64,000 nucleotides of DNA from Labedella gwakjiensis (GTDB taxonomy: Bacteria; Actinomycetota; Actinomycetes; Actinomycetales; Microbacteriaceae). Below the pieces are notes generated by a model that was not told the origin of the DNA, did not search any database, and saw only the letters and a list, made by a program, of their open reading frames with translations. Positions 7,939 through 16,903 of the stretch are shown piece after piece (the first letter of the stretch is position 1; every line of letters starts with the position of its first letter). Where the stretch lies: positions 2,914,001-2,978,000 of the forward strand of contig NZ_PYAU01000001.1 of NCBI RefSeq assembly GCF_003014675.1, written 5' to 3'. Made by a program: the position numbers and the translations under genes.

Positions 7939-8543
7939 CCCTCTACCGCCCCGGCACGGGGTGGCTCCACCGCATGCCGGCCGGCCCCAAAGCGGTGATG
8001 CTGCTCGCGCTCACGCTCGGCGTCTTCCTGCTTCCGCCGGTGTGGTGGTCGGCGGTCGTGGCCGCGGCTGTGGCCGTCGTCGCCTACGCCGTCGCCCAGC
8101 TGCGGGACGGAGCGCTCGGCATGCGCGACCTCGGCCGGCAGCTCTTCGGGTTGCGCTGGATCCTCGTCGTCATGCTCGCGAGTCAGCTGCTCTTCCTCGG
8201 ACCCGAACCGGCCGTGGCGAATGCGACGCGGGTGACCTCAGGCCTCCTGCTCGCCGCGCTCCTCACCCTCACGACTCCGACGACGGCGTTGCTCGATGCC
8301 GTCGAACGGGGACTCGCCCCGCTCCGGCACCTCCGCATCGACCCGCAGCGCATCGCGCTGCTGCTGACGATCACGCTCGGCACCGTTCCCGTCCTCGCCC
8401 GGATCGCGAACGAGGTGCGCGCGGCCCAGAAGGCCCGCGGCGCCCGCGCGAACCTCCGCACGTTCGTCGTGCCGTTCCTCGTCATCTCGCTCAAGCACGC
8501 CGACGAGCTCGGCGAGGCTCTCGCGTCCCGCGGCGTCCGCTGA
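7932..8543 (+). CDS. bioN: BioN, energy-coupling factor transmembrane protein
   Basis: 203 aa from ATG at 7932, overlapping the bioM stop by 7 bp. ECF T-component: about five hydrophobic helices (LLALTLGVFLLP, WILVVMLASQLLFL and others) and the two cytoplasmic coupling helices carrying the A-R-G signatures (AQKARGA and ALASRGV at the very C-terminus), which dock on the ATPase. It completes the BioMNY transporter. Five genes from bioY to here overlap or abut, so they form one operon under the tandem BioQ-type operators. Confidence 0.92.
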   Translation: MLTLYRPGTGWLHRMPAGPKAVMLLALTLGVFLLPPVWWSAVVAAAVAVVAYAVAQLRDGALGMRDLGRQLFGLRWILVVMLASQLLFLGPEPAVANATRVTSGLLLAALLTLTTPTTALLDAVERGLAPLRHLRIDPQRIALLLTITLGTVPVLARIANEVRAAQKARGARANLRTFVVPFLVISLKHADELGEALASRGVR

Positions 8544-8552
8544 GTCGCCTCG

Positions 8553-9317
8553 TCAGCGCCCGTGCGCCCGGCTTGGGATCTGCGTCGCGAGCTTGCCTCC
8601 CGACACGTCGAGCAGCGTCCCGGTGATGTAGCCCGCCTGGTCGCTCGCGAGGAAGAGGAGCAGGTTCGCGACGTCGTCCGGCGTCTCCCAGCGGCGCAGC
8701 GAGAGGGTGTCGAGGAGCCGGTCCTGCGCGTCCTCCGGCATCTCGGCGAAGCCGTTCATCGCGGTGGGCACCATGCCGGGTGCGTAGGCGTTCACGGTGA
8801 TGTCCCACGGGCCCAGCTCGGAGGCGAGGACGCGCGTGAACTGCACGACGGCGGCCTTCGATGCGGCGTAGGCGGCGCTGCCCACGCTCGGGACGATCGC
8901 GGCGAACGACGCTGCGTTGAGGATGCGCCCGCGCCCCGCCCTCTGCATCACGGGCGCGACGGCCCGGCTCATGAGGAAGACGCCGCCCACGTTGACGTCC
9001 ATGCATTTCCGCCAGCCGTCCCACGTGAGATCGGCGACCGAGCCCTCGACGTTGATGCCGGCGTTGTTGACGAGCACATCGATCGTGCCGTGACGTTCCA
9101 CGATCGTCTCGACGGCGTGCGCGACGGAGGCGGGCTCGGTCACATCGCACGCGATCGCGTCGATGTCCGCGCGGTCGCCCTCGGAGGGTTCGGGCGTGGT
9201 GAGGTCGAGGGAGACGACACGGGCGCCGTCATCGGCGAACCGCTCGGCGATCCGCCGGCCGATCCCGCGGCCCGCTCCGGTGACGACGACCACGCGGTCG
9301 GTCAGGTCGAGATGCAT
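8553..9317 (-). CDS. Short-chain dehydrogenase/reductase (SDR)
   Basis: 254 aa from ATG at 9315-9317, which has AGAGGAG upstream; an in-frame extension to 9404 is an Arg-rich stretch and is rejected. Classical SDR: TGAGRGIGRR cofactor loop, VNNAGIN, active-site Ser in NAASFAA, YAASK catalytic Tyr-Lys, and PGMVPTAM. Asp in SLDLTT after the second strand suggests NAD preference. Closest in style to 3-oxoacyl-ACP reductase or glucose dehydrogenase-like SDRs. Divergent from another SDR, with an inverted repeat between them. Substrate unknown. Confidence 0.9.
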   Translation of the reverse strand: MHLDLTDRVVVVTGAGRGIGRRIAERFADDGARVVSLDLTTPEPSEGDRADIDAIACDVTEPASVAHAVETIVERHGTIDVLVNNAGINVEGSVADLTWDGWRKCMDVNVGGVFLMSRAVAPVMQRAGRGRILNAASFAAIVPSVGSAAYAASKAAVVQFTRVLASELGPWDITVNAYAPGMVPTAMNGFAEMPEDAQDRLLDTLSLRRWETPDDVANLLLFLASDQAGYITGTLLDVSGGKLATQIPSRAHGR

Positions 9318-9360
9318 CGCTGGCTCCTCTGCTCCGGCCGCCGATCGTGGGCGACGACGT

Positions 9361-9383
9361 CTCCTGCGCATACTAGTCAGGAG
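9361..9383. promoter_or_regulatory. Inverted repeat CTCCTG-N11-CAGGAG between divergent SDR genes
   Basis: CTCCTG (9361-9366) and CAGGAG (9378-9383) flank an AT-richer centre containing ACTAGT, in the 107-bp gap between the two divergent dehydrogenases. It could be a shared operator. No regulator gene adjoins, so this is only a candidate. Confidence 0.3.
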
Positions 9384-9424
9384 CCGTCGGAGCGCAGTCG
9401 GCATGGACGGTCGAGGAGGACTGA

Positions 9425-10144
9425 ATGGGCGAGCGCGTGCTGTGGATCACGGGTGGCGGAAGCGGCATGGGGGCGGCGTCGGCCCGCGCCGCCGCGGGCT
9501 CGGGCTGGACGGTCGTCGTGAGCGGACGGCGCGAGGCCGAGCTCGAGACAGTGGTCGCGGGGATCCGTGATGCGGGTGGACGGGCGACCGCGCTGCCTCT
9601 CGACGTGCGCGACGGTGGCGCCGTGCGGACCGCGGTCGACACGATCGTGGCGACGCGCGGGCGGCTCGACGGCGTCGTGCTGTCCGCCGGACTCAACGCG
9701 CCGAAGCGGCGATGGGACGACCAGAGCATGGACGACTTCCGGGCGATCGTCGACACGAACCTGACCGCGGCCGTGAGCGTCGTGGACGCGGCGCTGCCCG
9801 CGTTGCGGCGGGACGGGGGAGTCGCCGTCGCGATCTCGTCGTACGCCGGGTGGTCGTACCAGCCGCGCGCTGGCGTGGCCTACTCGGCGAGCAAGACGGC
9901 GCTCGGTTCCGTGGTCCGCGCCCTCAACGACCAGGAGGAGGCGCACGGCGTGCGGGCGTGCCACCTGTGCCCGGGCGACGTGGCCACGGATTTCCTCGAC
10001 CAGCGGCCCGAGGTGCCGGATGCGGAGGCCCGCGCGGCGATGCTCACGCCGGCCGACATCGGCGAGGCGGTGCGCTTCGTGCTCGACTCGCCGCCCCACG
10101 TGCGGATCGACGAACTCGTCATCTCCCCCGTGCGCCGCGGCTGA
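9425..10144 (+). CDS. Short-chain dehydrogenase/reductase (SDR)
   Basis: 239 aa. Classical SDR with TGGGSGMGAA cofactor loop, SAGLNAP in place of the usual NNAG, catalytic Ser in AISSYAG, and YSASK. An Arg pair after strand 2 (SGRRE) suggests NADP preference. ATG at 9425 has GAGGAGGACTGA upstream. The gene is divergent from a second SDR and convergent with the LacI gene. Function beyond NAD(P)-dependent oxidoreduction cannot be assigned. Confidence 0.9.
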   Translation: MGERVLWITGGGSGMGAASARAAAGSGWTVVVSGRREAELETVVAGIRDAGGRATALPLDVRDGGAVRTAVDTIVATRGRLDGVVLSAGLNAPKRRWDDQSMDDFRAIVDTNLTAAVSVVDAALPALRRDGGVAVAISSYAGWSYQPRAGVAYSASKTALGSVVRALNDQEEAHGVRACHLCPGDVATDFLDQRPEVPDAEARAAMLTPADIGEAVRFVLDSPPHVRIDELVISPVRRG

Positions 10145-10159
10145 ACGGCCGCCGCCCCG

Positions 10160-11188
10160 CTAGGACCGGAGGGTCGCGAGGGACTCGCGTTCGATCAGGG
10201 GCATCGGCACGAGCTCGTGGCCGAGGGCGTGCTCGCCGAGGATCATGGACGCGCCGAGGGCGCCGATCTCCGAGTAGGGGAGTCGTGCCGTCGTCAGGCC
10301 CGGGCGCTGGAAGCCCGCGAGGATCTCGTCGTCGAAGGAGATGACGGATACGTCGTCAGGGATGCGTCGACCGAGCTCCCCGAGCACCTGGTAGGCGCCG
10401 AGGGCGACGCCGTCGTTCGCCGTGAGGATCGCCGTGACATCCGGGTGCCGCGCCATGAGCTGCTTCGTGGCCTCGTAGCCGGGCCCCGGCTCCCACTCGG
10501 GGATGTCGACGCGCGCAGGCTCGATCCCCGCCTCGGCGAAGGCCTCGGCGATCCCGGCGAATCGCAGCCCGATCGTGGCGCTGCGGCGCAGGTCGGAGAC
10601 GGCTTCGGGAGGCAGATCGCCGACGAGGCCGATGTGCCGATGGCCGGCATCGACGAGCCGCTTCGCGACCGCATACCCGGCGGCGTGCTCGTCGGGGAGG
10701 ACGCTGGGATGGTCGGACGACGACCGGCCGTTGAGCACCACGACGGGCACGTTCGTGGACGACCCCGGCAGGTCGATGAGGCGCGCACCCAGGAGGCCGA
10801 TGAGGATGCCGTCCACCCGGTGATCGATCATCGTCTCGAAGGCCTTCGCGAGTTCGCCCTCTCCGCCCCCGGTCTCGCTGATGAGCACCGTGTGGTCGTG
10901 AGCCTTCGCGACCTCGAGTGCCCCTCCGATGAGGCCTGACGCGTGGCGGGTGAGTGTGACCTCGTCCGAGATGAAGCCGATCGTGCGCGTCGTCCCGCGG
11001 AAGAGGGTGCGTGCCGCGGGATTGGGGCGGTAGTCGAGCTCCACGGCTGCGGCGCGGACCCGTTCGACGGCATCGGCCGACAACCGTGATCCCGGCCGGT
11101 CGTTCATGATCATGCTGGCGGCCGACTTGGAGACCCCCGCGCGCTGCGCCACGTCGGCGAGCGTCGTGCGTCGGCTCTGCTTCGACAT
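10160..11188 (-). CDS. LacI family regulator of the sugar ABC/GH32 operon
   Basis: 342 aa from ATG at 11186-11188 (MSKQSRRTTLADVAQ); an in-frame upstream start at 11308 would run through both operators and is rejected. N-terminal LacI HTH TTLADVAQRAGVSKSAASMIMN, hinge near residue 50, then a periplasmic-binding-like sensor domain (TIGFISDEVT, VDGILIGL, AILTANDGVALGAYQVL, ISFDDE). It is divergent from a sugar ABC importer plus GH32 gene, and two CTGAAC-N2-GTTCAG palindromes lie between. I infer a local repressor released by sucrose, fructose or a fructo-oligosaccharide. Confidence 0.93.
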   Translation of the reverse strand: MSKQSRRTTLADVAQRAGVSKSAASMIMNDRPGSRLSADAVERVRAAAVELDYRPNPAARTLFRGTTRTIGFISDEVTLTRHASGLIGGALEVAKAHDHTVLISETGGGEGELAKAFETMIDHRVDGILIGLLGARLIDLPGSSTNVPVVVLNGRSSSDHPSVLPDEHAAGYAVAKRLVDAGHRHIGLVGDLPPEAVSDLRRSATIGLRFAGIAEAFAEAGIEPARVDIPEWEPGPGYEATKQLMARHPDVTAILTANDGVALGAYQVLGELGRRIPDDVSVISFDDEILAGFQRPGLTTARLPYSEIGALGASMILGEHALGHELVPMPLIERESLATLRS

Positions 11189-11232
11189 GTCGCCCCTCGA
11201 TCGGTCTGCGTCGACGTTCTCAGAAAAAGTCT

Positions 11233-11248
11233 GCTGAACCTGTTCAGC
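11233..11248. promoter_or_regulatory. LacI-type operator 1 (GCTGAAC-CT-GTTCAGC)
   Basis: A 16-bp palindrome with perfect 7-bp arms located 45 bp upstream of the LacI gene start. A near-identical copy lies 46 bp away at 11279-11294, so looping or cooperative binding by a LacI tetramer is possible. Confidence 0.8.
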
Positions 11249-11278
11249 ATATCGGCTTCCGTGTGTTACCGTTCGTGT

Positions 11279-11294
11279 GCTGAACCCGTTCAGC
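11279..11294. promoter_or_regulatory. LacI-type operator 2 (GCTGAAC-CC-GTTCAGC)
   Basis: Second copy of the palindrome, 68 bp upstream of the binding-protein start. It has the same arms as operator 1 and differs only in the central dinucleotide. Confidence 0.8.
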
Positions 11295-11361
11295 ACACTT
11301 TCATTCACGGGACAGCGGCGTTCTCCAACATCGCTCTCCTCGACACTTCAGGAGCAACGAC

Positions 11362-12744
11362 GTGGTTGAACTGAATCGCCGGGCGGCCATCGCCCTGCTG
11401 GGCCTCGGGATCGCGGGCACCGCCTTCTCGTGGCCGCGTCTCACCGGAGGGGATATCCCCGGTCGGGGAGACGACGCCCTCACGGTGGCCCTCTTCGGCA
11501 CGGCGCAGGACGCCGCCGCCCGGCAGTCCCTCGTGGACGGCTTCCAGAAGCTGCACCCCGACATCCCCGTGCGGATCATCGCCGTGCAGGGCCAGGACTG
11601 GGGCAACTTCTTCGCGAAGATCCTCACGATGGTGGCCGCGGGCACACCTCCGGACATCGTCTCGGTCGCGACCGAGGGCACGCAGCTGTTCGCCGAGCGG
11701 CTCGCCCACCCCATCGACGAGTACGTCCGTCGCGACGCCGCCGAACTGCAGGAGTACTTCGATGACGTGAACCCCTCGCTCATCGAGTCGTTCATGTACA
11801 AGGGGAGCCTCTTCCAGCTGCCCGACAACTTCAACGCGGCGAACGTCTTCTACAACGCGTCGGCCCTCGAGCGCGCGGGCCTCGAACGGCCACGCGACGA
11901 CTGGTCGGTCGACGACTTCTTCACCGTCGCGCGCACGATGCAGACCAGCGCGCCCGGCTCCTTCCTGCCGTACTACTGGAACAACCGCCTGTGGGGCGGC
12001 GTCGTGCCGTGGCTGTACATCAACGACACGAGCTTCCTCACCGAGGAGAAGGCGTCGGGCGGCGACTGGCTGTGGTCGCAGTTCTACCCGAACGAGACCC
12101 CGCGCGGTGGCGGCTACCTGTGGCAGAACGCCGACGCGCTCAGCGAGCGCACCATCGAGAGCTTCGAGGTGCTGCAGAGCATGGTGGGCGAGGGCATCGC
12201 GGCCAACCCGGCGCAGGGCGGCGGCAACGAACTCGTCTCCCTCTTCTCCCGAGGGTCCGTCGGCATGACGGCGGCCGGCGGCTACTGGGTGAAGGGACTG
12301 AACGACGCGGGCATGGCGAACGACGAGTACGACGTCACCTTCTTCCCGAAGATGCGCGGCCAGCGCCACCAGTTCGGCGCTGGAGGCTACGCGATGATGC
12401 AGACCTCCGAGCGCAAGGACGAGGCGTGGGAGTGGATGAAGTACTGCATCTCCGTCGAGGGGATGTCGATCGCGCACCAGCAGCCCGACTCGTCCCTGCC
12501 GAGGCGTTCCCTCAACGCCGAGCTCTACGGCGCGGGCGTGGGACCGGCCCACTGGGAGGTCTTCTACGACACCCTCGACCGCTTCCCGGACACCGGCCCC
12601 ATGCCGGCCCCGCCGCAACAGGCCGCCGTGGAGTCGGCACTCATCAAGAACGTCGTCTCGACCATCACGAACGGTCCGTCCGGCGTCCGCCGCGGGCTCG
12701 AGACGATGCAGCGGGACCTCGAGATCGCATTGAAGGGACGATGA
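11362..12744 (+). CDS. Sugar ABC transporter extracellular solute-binding protein
   Basis: 460 aa, family 1 solute-binding protein: LTVALFGTAQ first strand, EGFQKLHPDI-like helix (GFQKLHPDIPVRI), GTPPDIVSV, QLPDNFNAANVFYN hinge region and a late GGYWVKG/GAGGYAMM pocket. GTG at 11362 has CAGGAG upstream. The N-terminal hydrophobic segment (residues 7-23) has no lipobox cysteine: it reads LGIAGTAFSWPRL, so the protein is either secreted or held by an uncleaved anchor, unlike typical Gram-positive binding proteins. First gene of an operon with two permeases and a GH32 enzyme; likely binds a fructose-containing oligosaccharide. Confidence 0.92.
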   Translation: MVELNRRAAIALLGLGIAGTAFSWPRLTGGDIPGRGDDALTVALFGTAQDAAARQSLVDGFQKLHPDIPVRIIAVQGQDWGNFFAKILTMVAAGTPPDIVSVATEGTQLFAERLAHPIDEYVRRDAAELQEYFDDVNPSLIESFMYKGSLFQLPDNFNAANVFYNASALERAGLERPRDDWSVDDFFTVARTMQTSAPGSFLPYYWNNRLWGGVVPWLYINDTSFLTEEKASGGDWLWSQFYPNETPRGGGYLWQNADALSERTIESFEVLQSMVGEGIAANPAQGGGNELVSLFSRGSVGMTAAGGYWVKGLNDAGMANDEYDVTFFPKMRGQRHQFGAGGYAMMQTSERKDEAWEWMKYCISVEGMSIAHQQPDSSLPRRSLNAELYGAGVGPAHWEVFYDTLDRFPDTGPMPAPPQQAAVESALIKNVVSTITNGPSGVRRGLETMQRDLEIALKGR

Positions 12745-13697
12745 TGACCGTTCAGACCGCACTCCCCGCACCGACTACTCGCTCGGTCGTCGTCCCCGAC
12801 GGCGCACCGACCCGCGGCCGCGCCCCCAGGGGCAACCGGCTGCTCGTCTGGGTGTTCCTCGCCCCCACCGTGATCGGGTTGGGACTGTTCAGCTTCGTGC
12901 CGATCATCGGGTCCTTCGTGCTCGCGTTCTTCCGCTGGGACATCATCTCGGCGCCCGAGTTCATCGGCGTGGGGAACTTCGTGGAGCTCGCCTCCAACCC
13001 CACCGTGCGGGTGTCCTTCCTCAACACGATCTCGTTCGTCGCGGTCGCGGTGACGCTGCAGCTGGGCGTGGCCCTCCTGCTCGCGATCCTCGTGCAGTCG
13101 CGGATGCCCGAGTGGTTGCGCACGTTCTTCCGCTCGGCGCTGTTCTTCCCGCTCGTGCTCTCGGCCGCATCGGTGTCGCTCGTGATGTCGTACCTGTTCA
13201 ACCAGGAGTTCGGTCTCGTGAACCAGATCCTCGGAGTGTTCGGGATCGGCGACATCGGGTGGCTGACCACCGGCTTCGGAGCCAAGGTCGTGGTGCTGCT
13301 CGTGTACGTGTGGCAGAACTTCGGGTTCACCTTCCTCCTCTTCATCGGAGGGCTCGCCGCGATCCCGCGTGAGGTGTACGAGGCGTCGAGCCTCGACGGC
13401 GCCCACGGATGGTCGCAGTTCCGCCACGTGACACTGCCGCTCGTGAGTCCCACGATGCTCGTCGCCTCGGTCATGGCGATCATCGGTGCGCTGCAGATCT
13501 TCGATCAGCCCTACGTGCTCACCAGGGGAGGTCCGGGCGACGAGACCCGCACGGCCGTCATGGTCATCTACGAGTCGGCGTTCCAGCAGCTCGACTTCGG
13601 CCTCGCGTCGGCGATCGGCATCGTGCTGACCGTTCTGATCATCGTGGTCACCGCCATCCAGTTCCAGCTCAGCAAGCGTTTCGTCTTCTACGGGTGA
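12741..13697 (+). CDS. Sugar ABC transporter permease (MalF type)
   Basis: 318 aa from ATG at 12741, overlapping the binding-protein stop by 4 bp (a second ATG follows directly). Six membrane helices and the permease EAA loop YEASSLDGAHGWSQFRHVTLPLVSP, which contacts the ATPase. It pairs with the MalG-type permease downstream. No ATPase gene is present in the operon; actinobacteria commonly share one MsiK-type ATPase among several sugar importers. Confidence 0.94.
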   Translation: MMTVQTALPAPTTRSVVVPDGAPTRGRAPRGNRLLVWVFLAPTVIGLGLFSFVPIIGSFVLAFFRWDIISAPEFIGVGNFVELASNPTVRVSFLNTISFVAVAVTLQLGVALLLAILVQSRMPEWLRTFFRSALFFPLVLSAASVSLVMSYLFNQEFGLVNQILGVFGIGDIGWLTTGFGAKVVVLLVYVWQNFGFTFLLFIGGLAAIPREVYEASSLDGAHGWSQFRHVTLPLVSPTMLVASVMAIIGALQIFDQPYVLTRGGPGDETRTAVMVIYESAFQQLDFGLASAIGIVLTVLIIVVTAIQFQLSKRFVFYG

Positions 13698-13705
13698 GGC
13701 CCACA

Positions 13706-14599
13706 ATGTCCATCACATCCCCCTCCATCGCACCCGTCTCCGAGACGCGGGCCATCACCGCTCCGCATTCCACCCCACCGGCTCCGGTGCGGGGCTCGCG
13801 CCGCGGCCTGGCCACGGCCGGGAAGTATGCGGTGCTGACCGTCGCCGCCTTCCTCACCCTCGCCCCCGTGGTGTGGACCCTCATCACGGCGCTCACACCG
13901 GCCGACGTCGAGACCGGGCAGGCGAACGTCGGCCTCGGAGCGTTCGTCGACGTGTTCCAGAAGATCCCCGTGCTGCTCTACGTGTGGAACAGTGCGCTCG
14001 TGACGCTCCTCATCGCCGCCGGTCAGATGCTGAGCGCCGCGATGGCCGGGTACGTCTTCGCTCGGTTCGACTTCCGCGGGAAGCGGCTCCTGTTCGGCCT
14101 CATCCTCGCGACGATGATGGTGCCGATGCAGGTGACGATCGTGCCGGTCTTCATGCTGATCCGCGGCATGGGTCTCGCCGACACCCTCCTCGCGCTCATC
14201 GTGCCGATGATCCCGACGGCGTTCGGAACCTTCCTCATGCGGCAGTACTTCATCGGGCTGCCGCCGGAGCTCGCCGAAGCCGCCCAGATCGACGGCGCCG
14301 GACCGTGGAAGACGTTCTTCGGCATCTACCTTCCGCTCGCGGCGCCGGGGCTCGCGATCGTCGGCATCCTCGCGTTCAACTACCACTGGAACGAGTTCTT
14401 CCGACCGCTCATCCTCACGATCAGCGAGCAGAACTTCACCCTTCCGCTCGGCCTCGTGACGCTGCAGGGCAACCTCGGCACCGGCTCGGTGTCCACCGTG
14501 CTCGCCGGCGTCGTGCTCTCGATGATCCCCGCCGCTCTGGTCTTCGTCTTCGGGCAGAAGCCTCTGCGCGAGGGCCTCACCGCCGGCGTCAGCAAGTAG
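13706..14599 (+). CDS. Sugar ABC transporter permease (MalG type)
   Basis: 297 aa from ATG at 13706, 8 bp after the previous stop. Six membrane helices after a 35-residue Pro/Ser-rich cytoplasmic tail. EAA loop LAEAAQIDGAGPWKTFFGIYLPLAAPG. The GLTAGVSK C-terminus matches CUT1-family MalG-type permeases. Works with the upstream MalF-type subunit to import the sugar later cleaved by the GH32 enzyme. Confidence 0.94.
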   Translation: MSITSPSIAPVSETRAITAPHSTPPAPVRGSRRGLATAGKYAVLTVAAFLTLAPVVWTLITALTPADVETGQANVGLGAFVDVFQKIPVLLYVWNSALVTLLIAAGQMLSAAMAGYVFARFDFRGKRLLFGLILATMMVPMQVTIVPVFMLIRGMGLADTLLALIVPMIPTAFGTFLMRQYFIGLPPELAEAAQIDGAGPWKTFFGIYLPLAAPGLAIVGILAFNYHWNEFFRPLILTISEQNFTLPLGLVTLQGNLGTGSVSTVLAGVVLSMIPAALVFVFGQKPLREGLTAGVSK

Positions 14600-14633
14600 C
14601 CCATCCTCCCGTCCCTCCGATCGAAAGACCGTC

Positions 14634-15953
14634 ATGACCGGCCTCCTCGCCCCCACCCACATCGACCGCAGCTTTCCCCGTCTCCACCCCCGACCGGAGC
14701 GGGGATGGGTCAACGACCCGAACGGCATCCTCTACGCCGACGGGCGCTGGCACCTCTTCTTCCAGTTCAACCCCGACTCGGCCCGGCACGAGAGCATCTG
14801 CTGGGGGCACGTCAGTTCCGCCGACCTGCTGTCGTGGGAGGAGCACCCGGTCGCGTTGCGCCCCCGGGCGTCGGGGCCGGACGCCTACGGCTGCTGGAGC
14901 GGCGTCGGCGTCGTCGACGAGGGGGTTCCGACTCTCGTCTATTCCGGTGCCCCGGACGGCGACGGCTTCTCCGAGGCGCTCGTGGTGCGCGGCTCGGCCG
15001 ACGCCCTCGACTGGAGCGGCGAGCGCGTCGTGGCCGCCGGTCTGCCGGAGGATCCGCTCGTCGCGATGGTGCGCGACCCGTTCCTCTTCGAGCTCGAAGG
15101 ACGGCGCTGGGCGATTCAGGGCGCCGGCCGCACCGACGTGGGCGGCGCGCTGCTGCTCTACGGGGCCGACGACCTCGAGCGGTGGGAGGAGCACGGGTAT
15201 CTCCTGACCGCCCAGGATGCGGTCGCCTCGGAACTGCCGCCCTGCGACGGGTGGGAGTGCCCGCAGCTGGTCCGCATCGGGGACGACTGGGTGCTGCTCG
15301 TCTCCCTGTGGATGCCGGGCGAACCGCACCGCGGCGTCGCGTTCATCGTGGGCTCGCTCGACATCGACCCGGAGACGGGACTCCCGGCCTTCGCCGGGCG
15401 TGGCACCGGCATCGTGGACAGCGGATCGAGTTTCTACGCGCCGCAGGCCGTCCAGGCCGGGGGAGCGGACGGCGGCCCGGAGCGTGTGCTCCTGTGGGGC
15501 TGGGCGCAGGAGACCACGGACGACGGATCGGGTCGGACGCAAGACGTGAACGACGACCACGGGTGGTCTGGCCTCCTCACGTTCCCTCGCGAACTCGCGG
15601 TGCGCGACGACACGGTCGAACTCGTGCCCGCCCGCGAACTCGCGGCGCTCCGCTCGGATCCCGTCGACGTCGATGCGCTGCCCGATCAGGCGGAGGTGCG
15701 CCTCGTCGGGACGGGGCCGGTGGAGCTGCGGATCGACGGCGACGCCGAGCGCGTCCTGTGGGCTGCGGAGCTCGATTCCGATGAAGAAGTGCGCATCCTC
15801 GTCGACGCCTCCCTCGTGGAGATCCACCGTTCGGGGCACCCGTCGCGCACGCTGCGCGCGCACCCGGGCGCGGGTGACCGCTACGCAGTGCGGCACGGCG
15901 ACGCCGTATCAGCCGAGGCGTGGGCGCTGCGGCTCCCGGAACGACAGGGCTGA
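14634..15953 (+). CDS. Glycoside hydrolase family 32 (beta-fructosidase / sucrose-6-P hydrolase type)
   Basis: 439 aa with the GH32 signature set: nucleophile Asp28 in WVNDPNG, FQFNP at 44-47, transition-state stabiliser Asp148 in VRDP and acid/base Glu208 in WECP. The C-terminal 80 residues form the beta-sandwich module, ending with the conserved VDASLVEIH strand. No signal peptide is visible, so it should be cytoplasmic and hydrolyse imported sucrose or fructo-oligosaccharides. It is the last gene of the LacI-controlled importer operon. Exact substrate (sucrose, phosphorylated sucrose, inulin or levan fragments) is not readable from sequence. Confidence 0.94.
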   Translation: MTGLLAPTHIDRSFPRLHPRPERGWVNDPNGILYADGRWHLFFQFNPDSARHESICWGHVSSADLLSWEEHPVALRPRASGPDAYGCWSGVGVVDEGVPTLVYSGAPDGDGFSEALVVRGSADALDWSGERVVAAGLPEDPLVAMVRDPFLFELEGRRWAIQGAGRTDVGGALLLYGADDLERWEEHGYLLTAQDAVASELPPCDGWECPQLVRIGDDWVLLVSLWMPGEPHRGVAFIVGSLDIDPETGLPAFAGRGTGIVDSGSSFYAPQAVQAGGADGGPERVLLWGWAQETTDDGSGRTQDVNDDHGWSGLLTFPRELAVRDDTVELVPARELAALRSDPVDVDALPDQAEVRLVGTGPVELRIDGDAERVLWAAELDSDEEVRILVDASLVEIHRSGHPSRTLRAHPGAGDRYAVRHGDAVSAEAWALRLPERQG

Positions 15954-15958
15954 CCGGC

Positions 15959-16903
15959 TCAGGGAGCGCCGCGCTCCGCCTCCCACGTCCGGAACTGAGA
16001 GGCGATGTCCTGTGCGTGGGTGTGGTGGAGGTAGTGCTCGCCGTCCATCGGGATCACGGTGGCGTCGTCGATCTCCGCCGCCTGCCGCTCATGCAGGCCG
16101 AGCCAGTCGGAGTTCGCCGCGTTGTCCGCCTCCACGAACATCAGTACCGGCAGGTCGGCGGGGAAGGTCGTGCCGCGAGCGTTCTGGAAGTTGGTGGGGA
16201 GGCGCTTCATCTCGTCGAGGTAGGTGGGGTTGAGCGAGTACACGTTGGTGATCATCCCGATCTGCTCCTGCGCCTGCTCGGAGTAGGTCGGCGCCTCGTA
16301 GTCATCACCGCTGAACGCTGCGACGAGGCGCACGATCCCGAGGGTCTTCAGCGCTGAGAACGCGTCGACGGGGAGCTCCTCGTCCATACCCGGCTGCTCG
16401 GGCACGGACGTGTCGATGCCGACGAACGCCGTCACCTCGTCGGGGTAGCGCTCCGCGAACTCGATGCCGTAGAGACCGGCGACGGAGTGCCCCATGAGCA
16501 CGTACTCGTCCACGTCGAGTGCCGCGAGGGCCTCGTGGATCTCGGAGACGACGTTCTCCGTGGTGCGCGGTCGGTCGGTGCCGTCGCTGAGTCCGTAGCC
16601 GAACGGTTCCACGACGATCACACGATGGTCCTCGGCGAGATCGGAGGTGAGCGGCTCGAAGTCGAGCACGGGGGAGGCGGTGCCGGAGCCGGGGAGGAGG
16701 ACGATCGTCTCGGGGCCTTCTCCCGTGTCGAGGACGTTCATCTTCCTGCCGTCGACGGCGACCTTCTCCCCATAGGACTCGATCCTCCCGCGCTCGACAT
16801 CCGTCGCGACCGCGTTGACCACGGTCGTCGCGACCAGACCGAGCACGGTCACGGTTACGACCGCCGTCACCGCCAGGAGCATTCTCTTCAGTACCTTCTT
16901 CAT
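15959..16903 (-). CDS. Membrane-anchored alpha/beta hydrolase
   Basis: 314 aa from ATG at 16901-16903 (MKKVLKRM), preceded by GAAAGG. Residues 10-32 form one N-terminal membrane anchor, with the catalytic domain predicted outside. Nucleophile in GHSVAG, oxyanion-loop region LLPGSGTASP, and a late His in GEHYLHH; Asp/Glu partner not assigned. The fold is the broad epoxide hydrolase/haloperoxidase-like family, so substrate is open. Convergent with the GH32 gene and divergent from the iron importer. Confidence 0.85.
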   Translation of the reverse strand: MKKVLKRMLLAVTAVVTVTVLGLVATTVVNAVATDVERGRIESYGEKVAVDGRKMNVLDTGEGPETIVLLPGSGTASPVLDFEPLTSDLAEDHRVIVVEPFGYGLSDGTDRPRTTENVVSEIHEALAALDVDEYVLMGHSVAGLYGIEFAERYPDEVTAFVGIDTSVPEQPGMDEELPVDAFSALKTLGIVRLVAAFSGDDYEAPTYSEQAQEQIGMITNVYSLNPTYLDEMKRLPTNFQNARGTTFPADLPVLMFVEADNAANSDWLGLHERQAAEIDDATVIPMDGEHYLHHTHAQDIASQFRTWEAERGAP

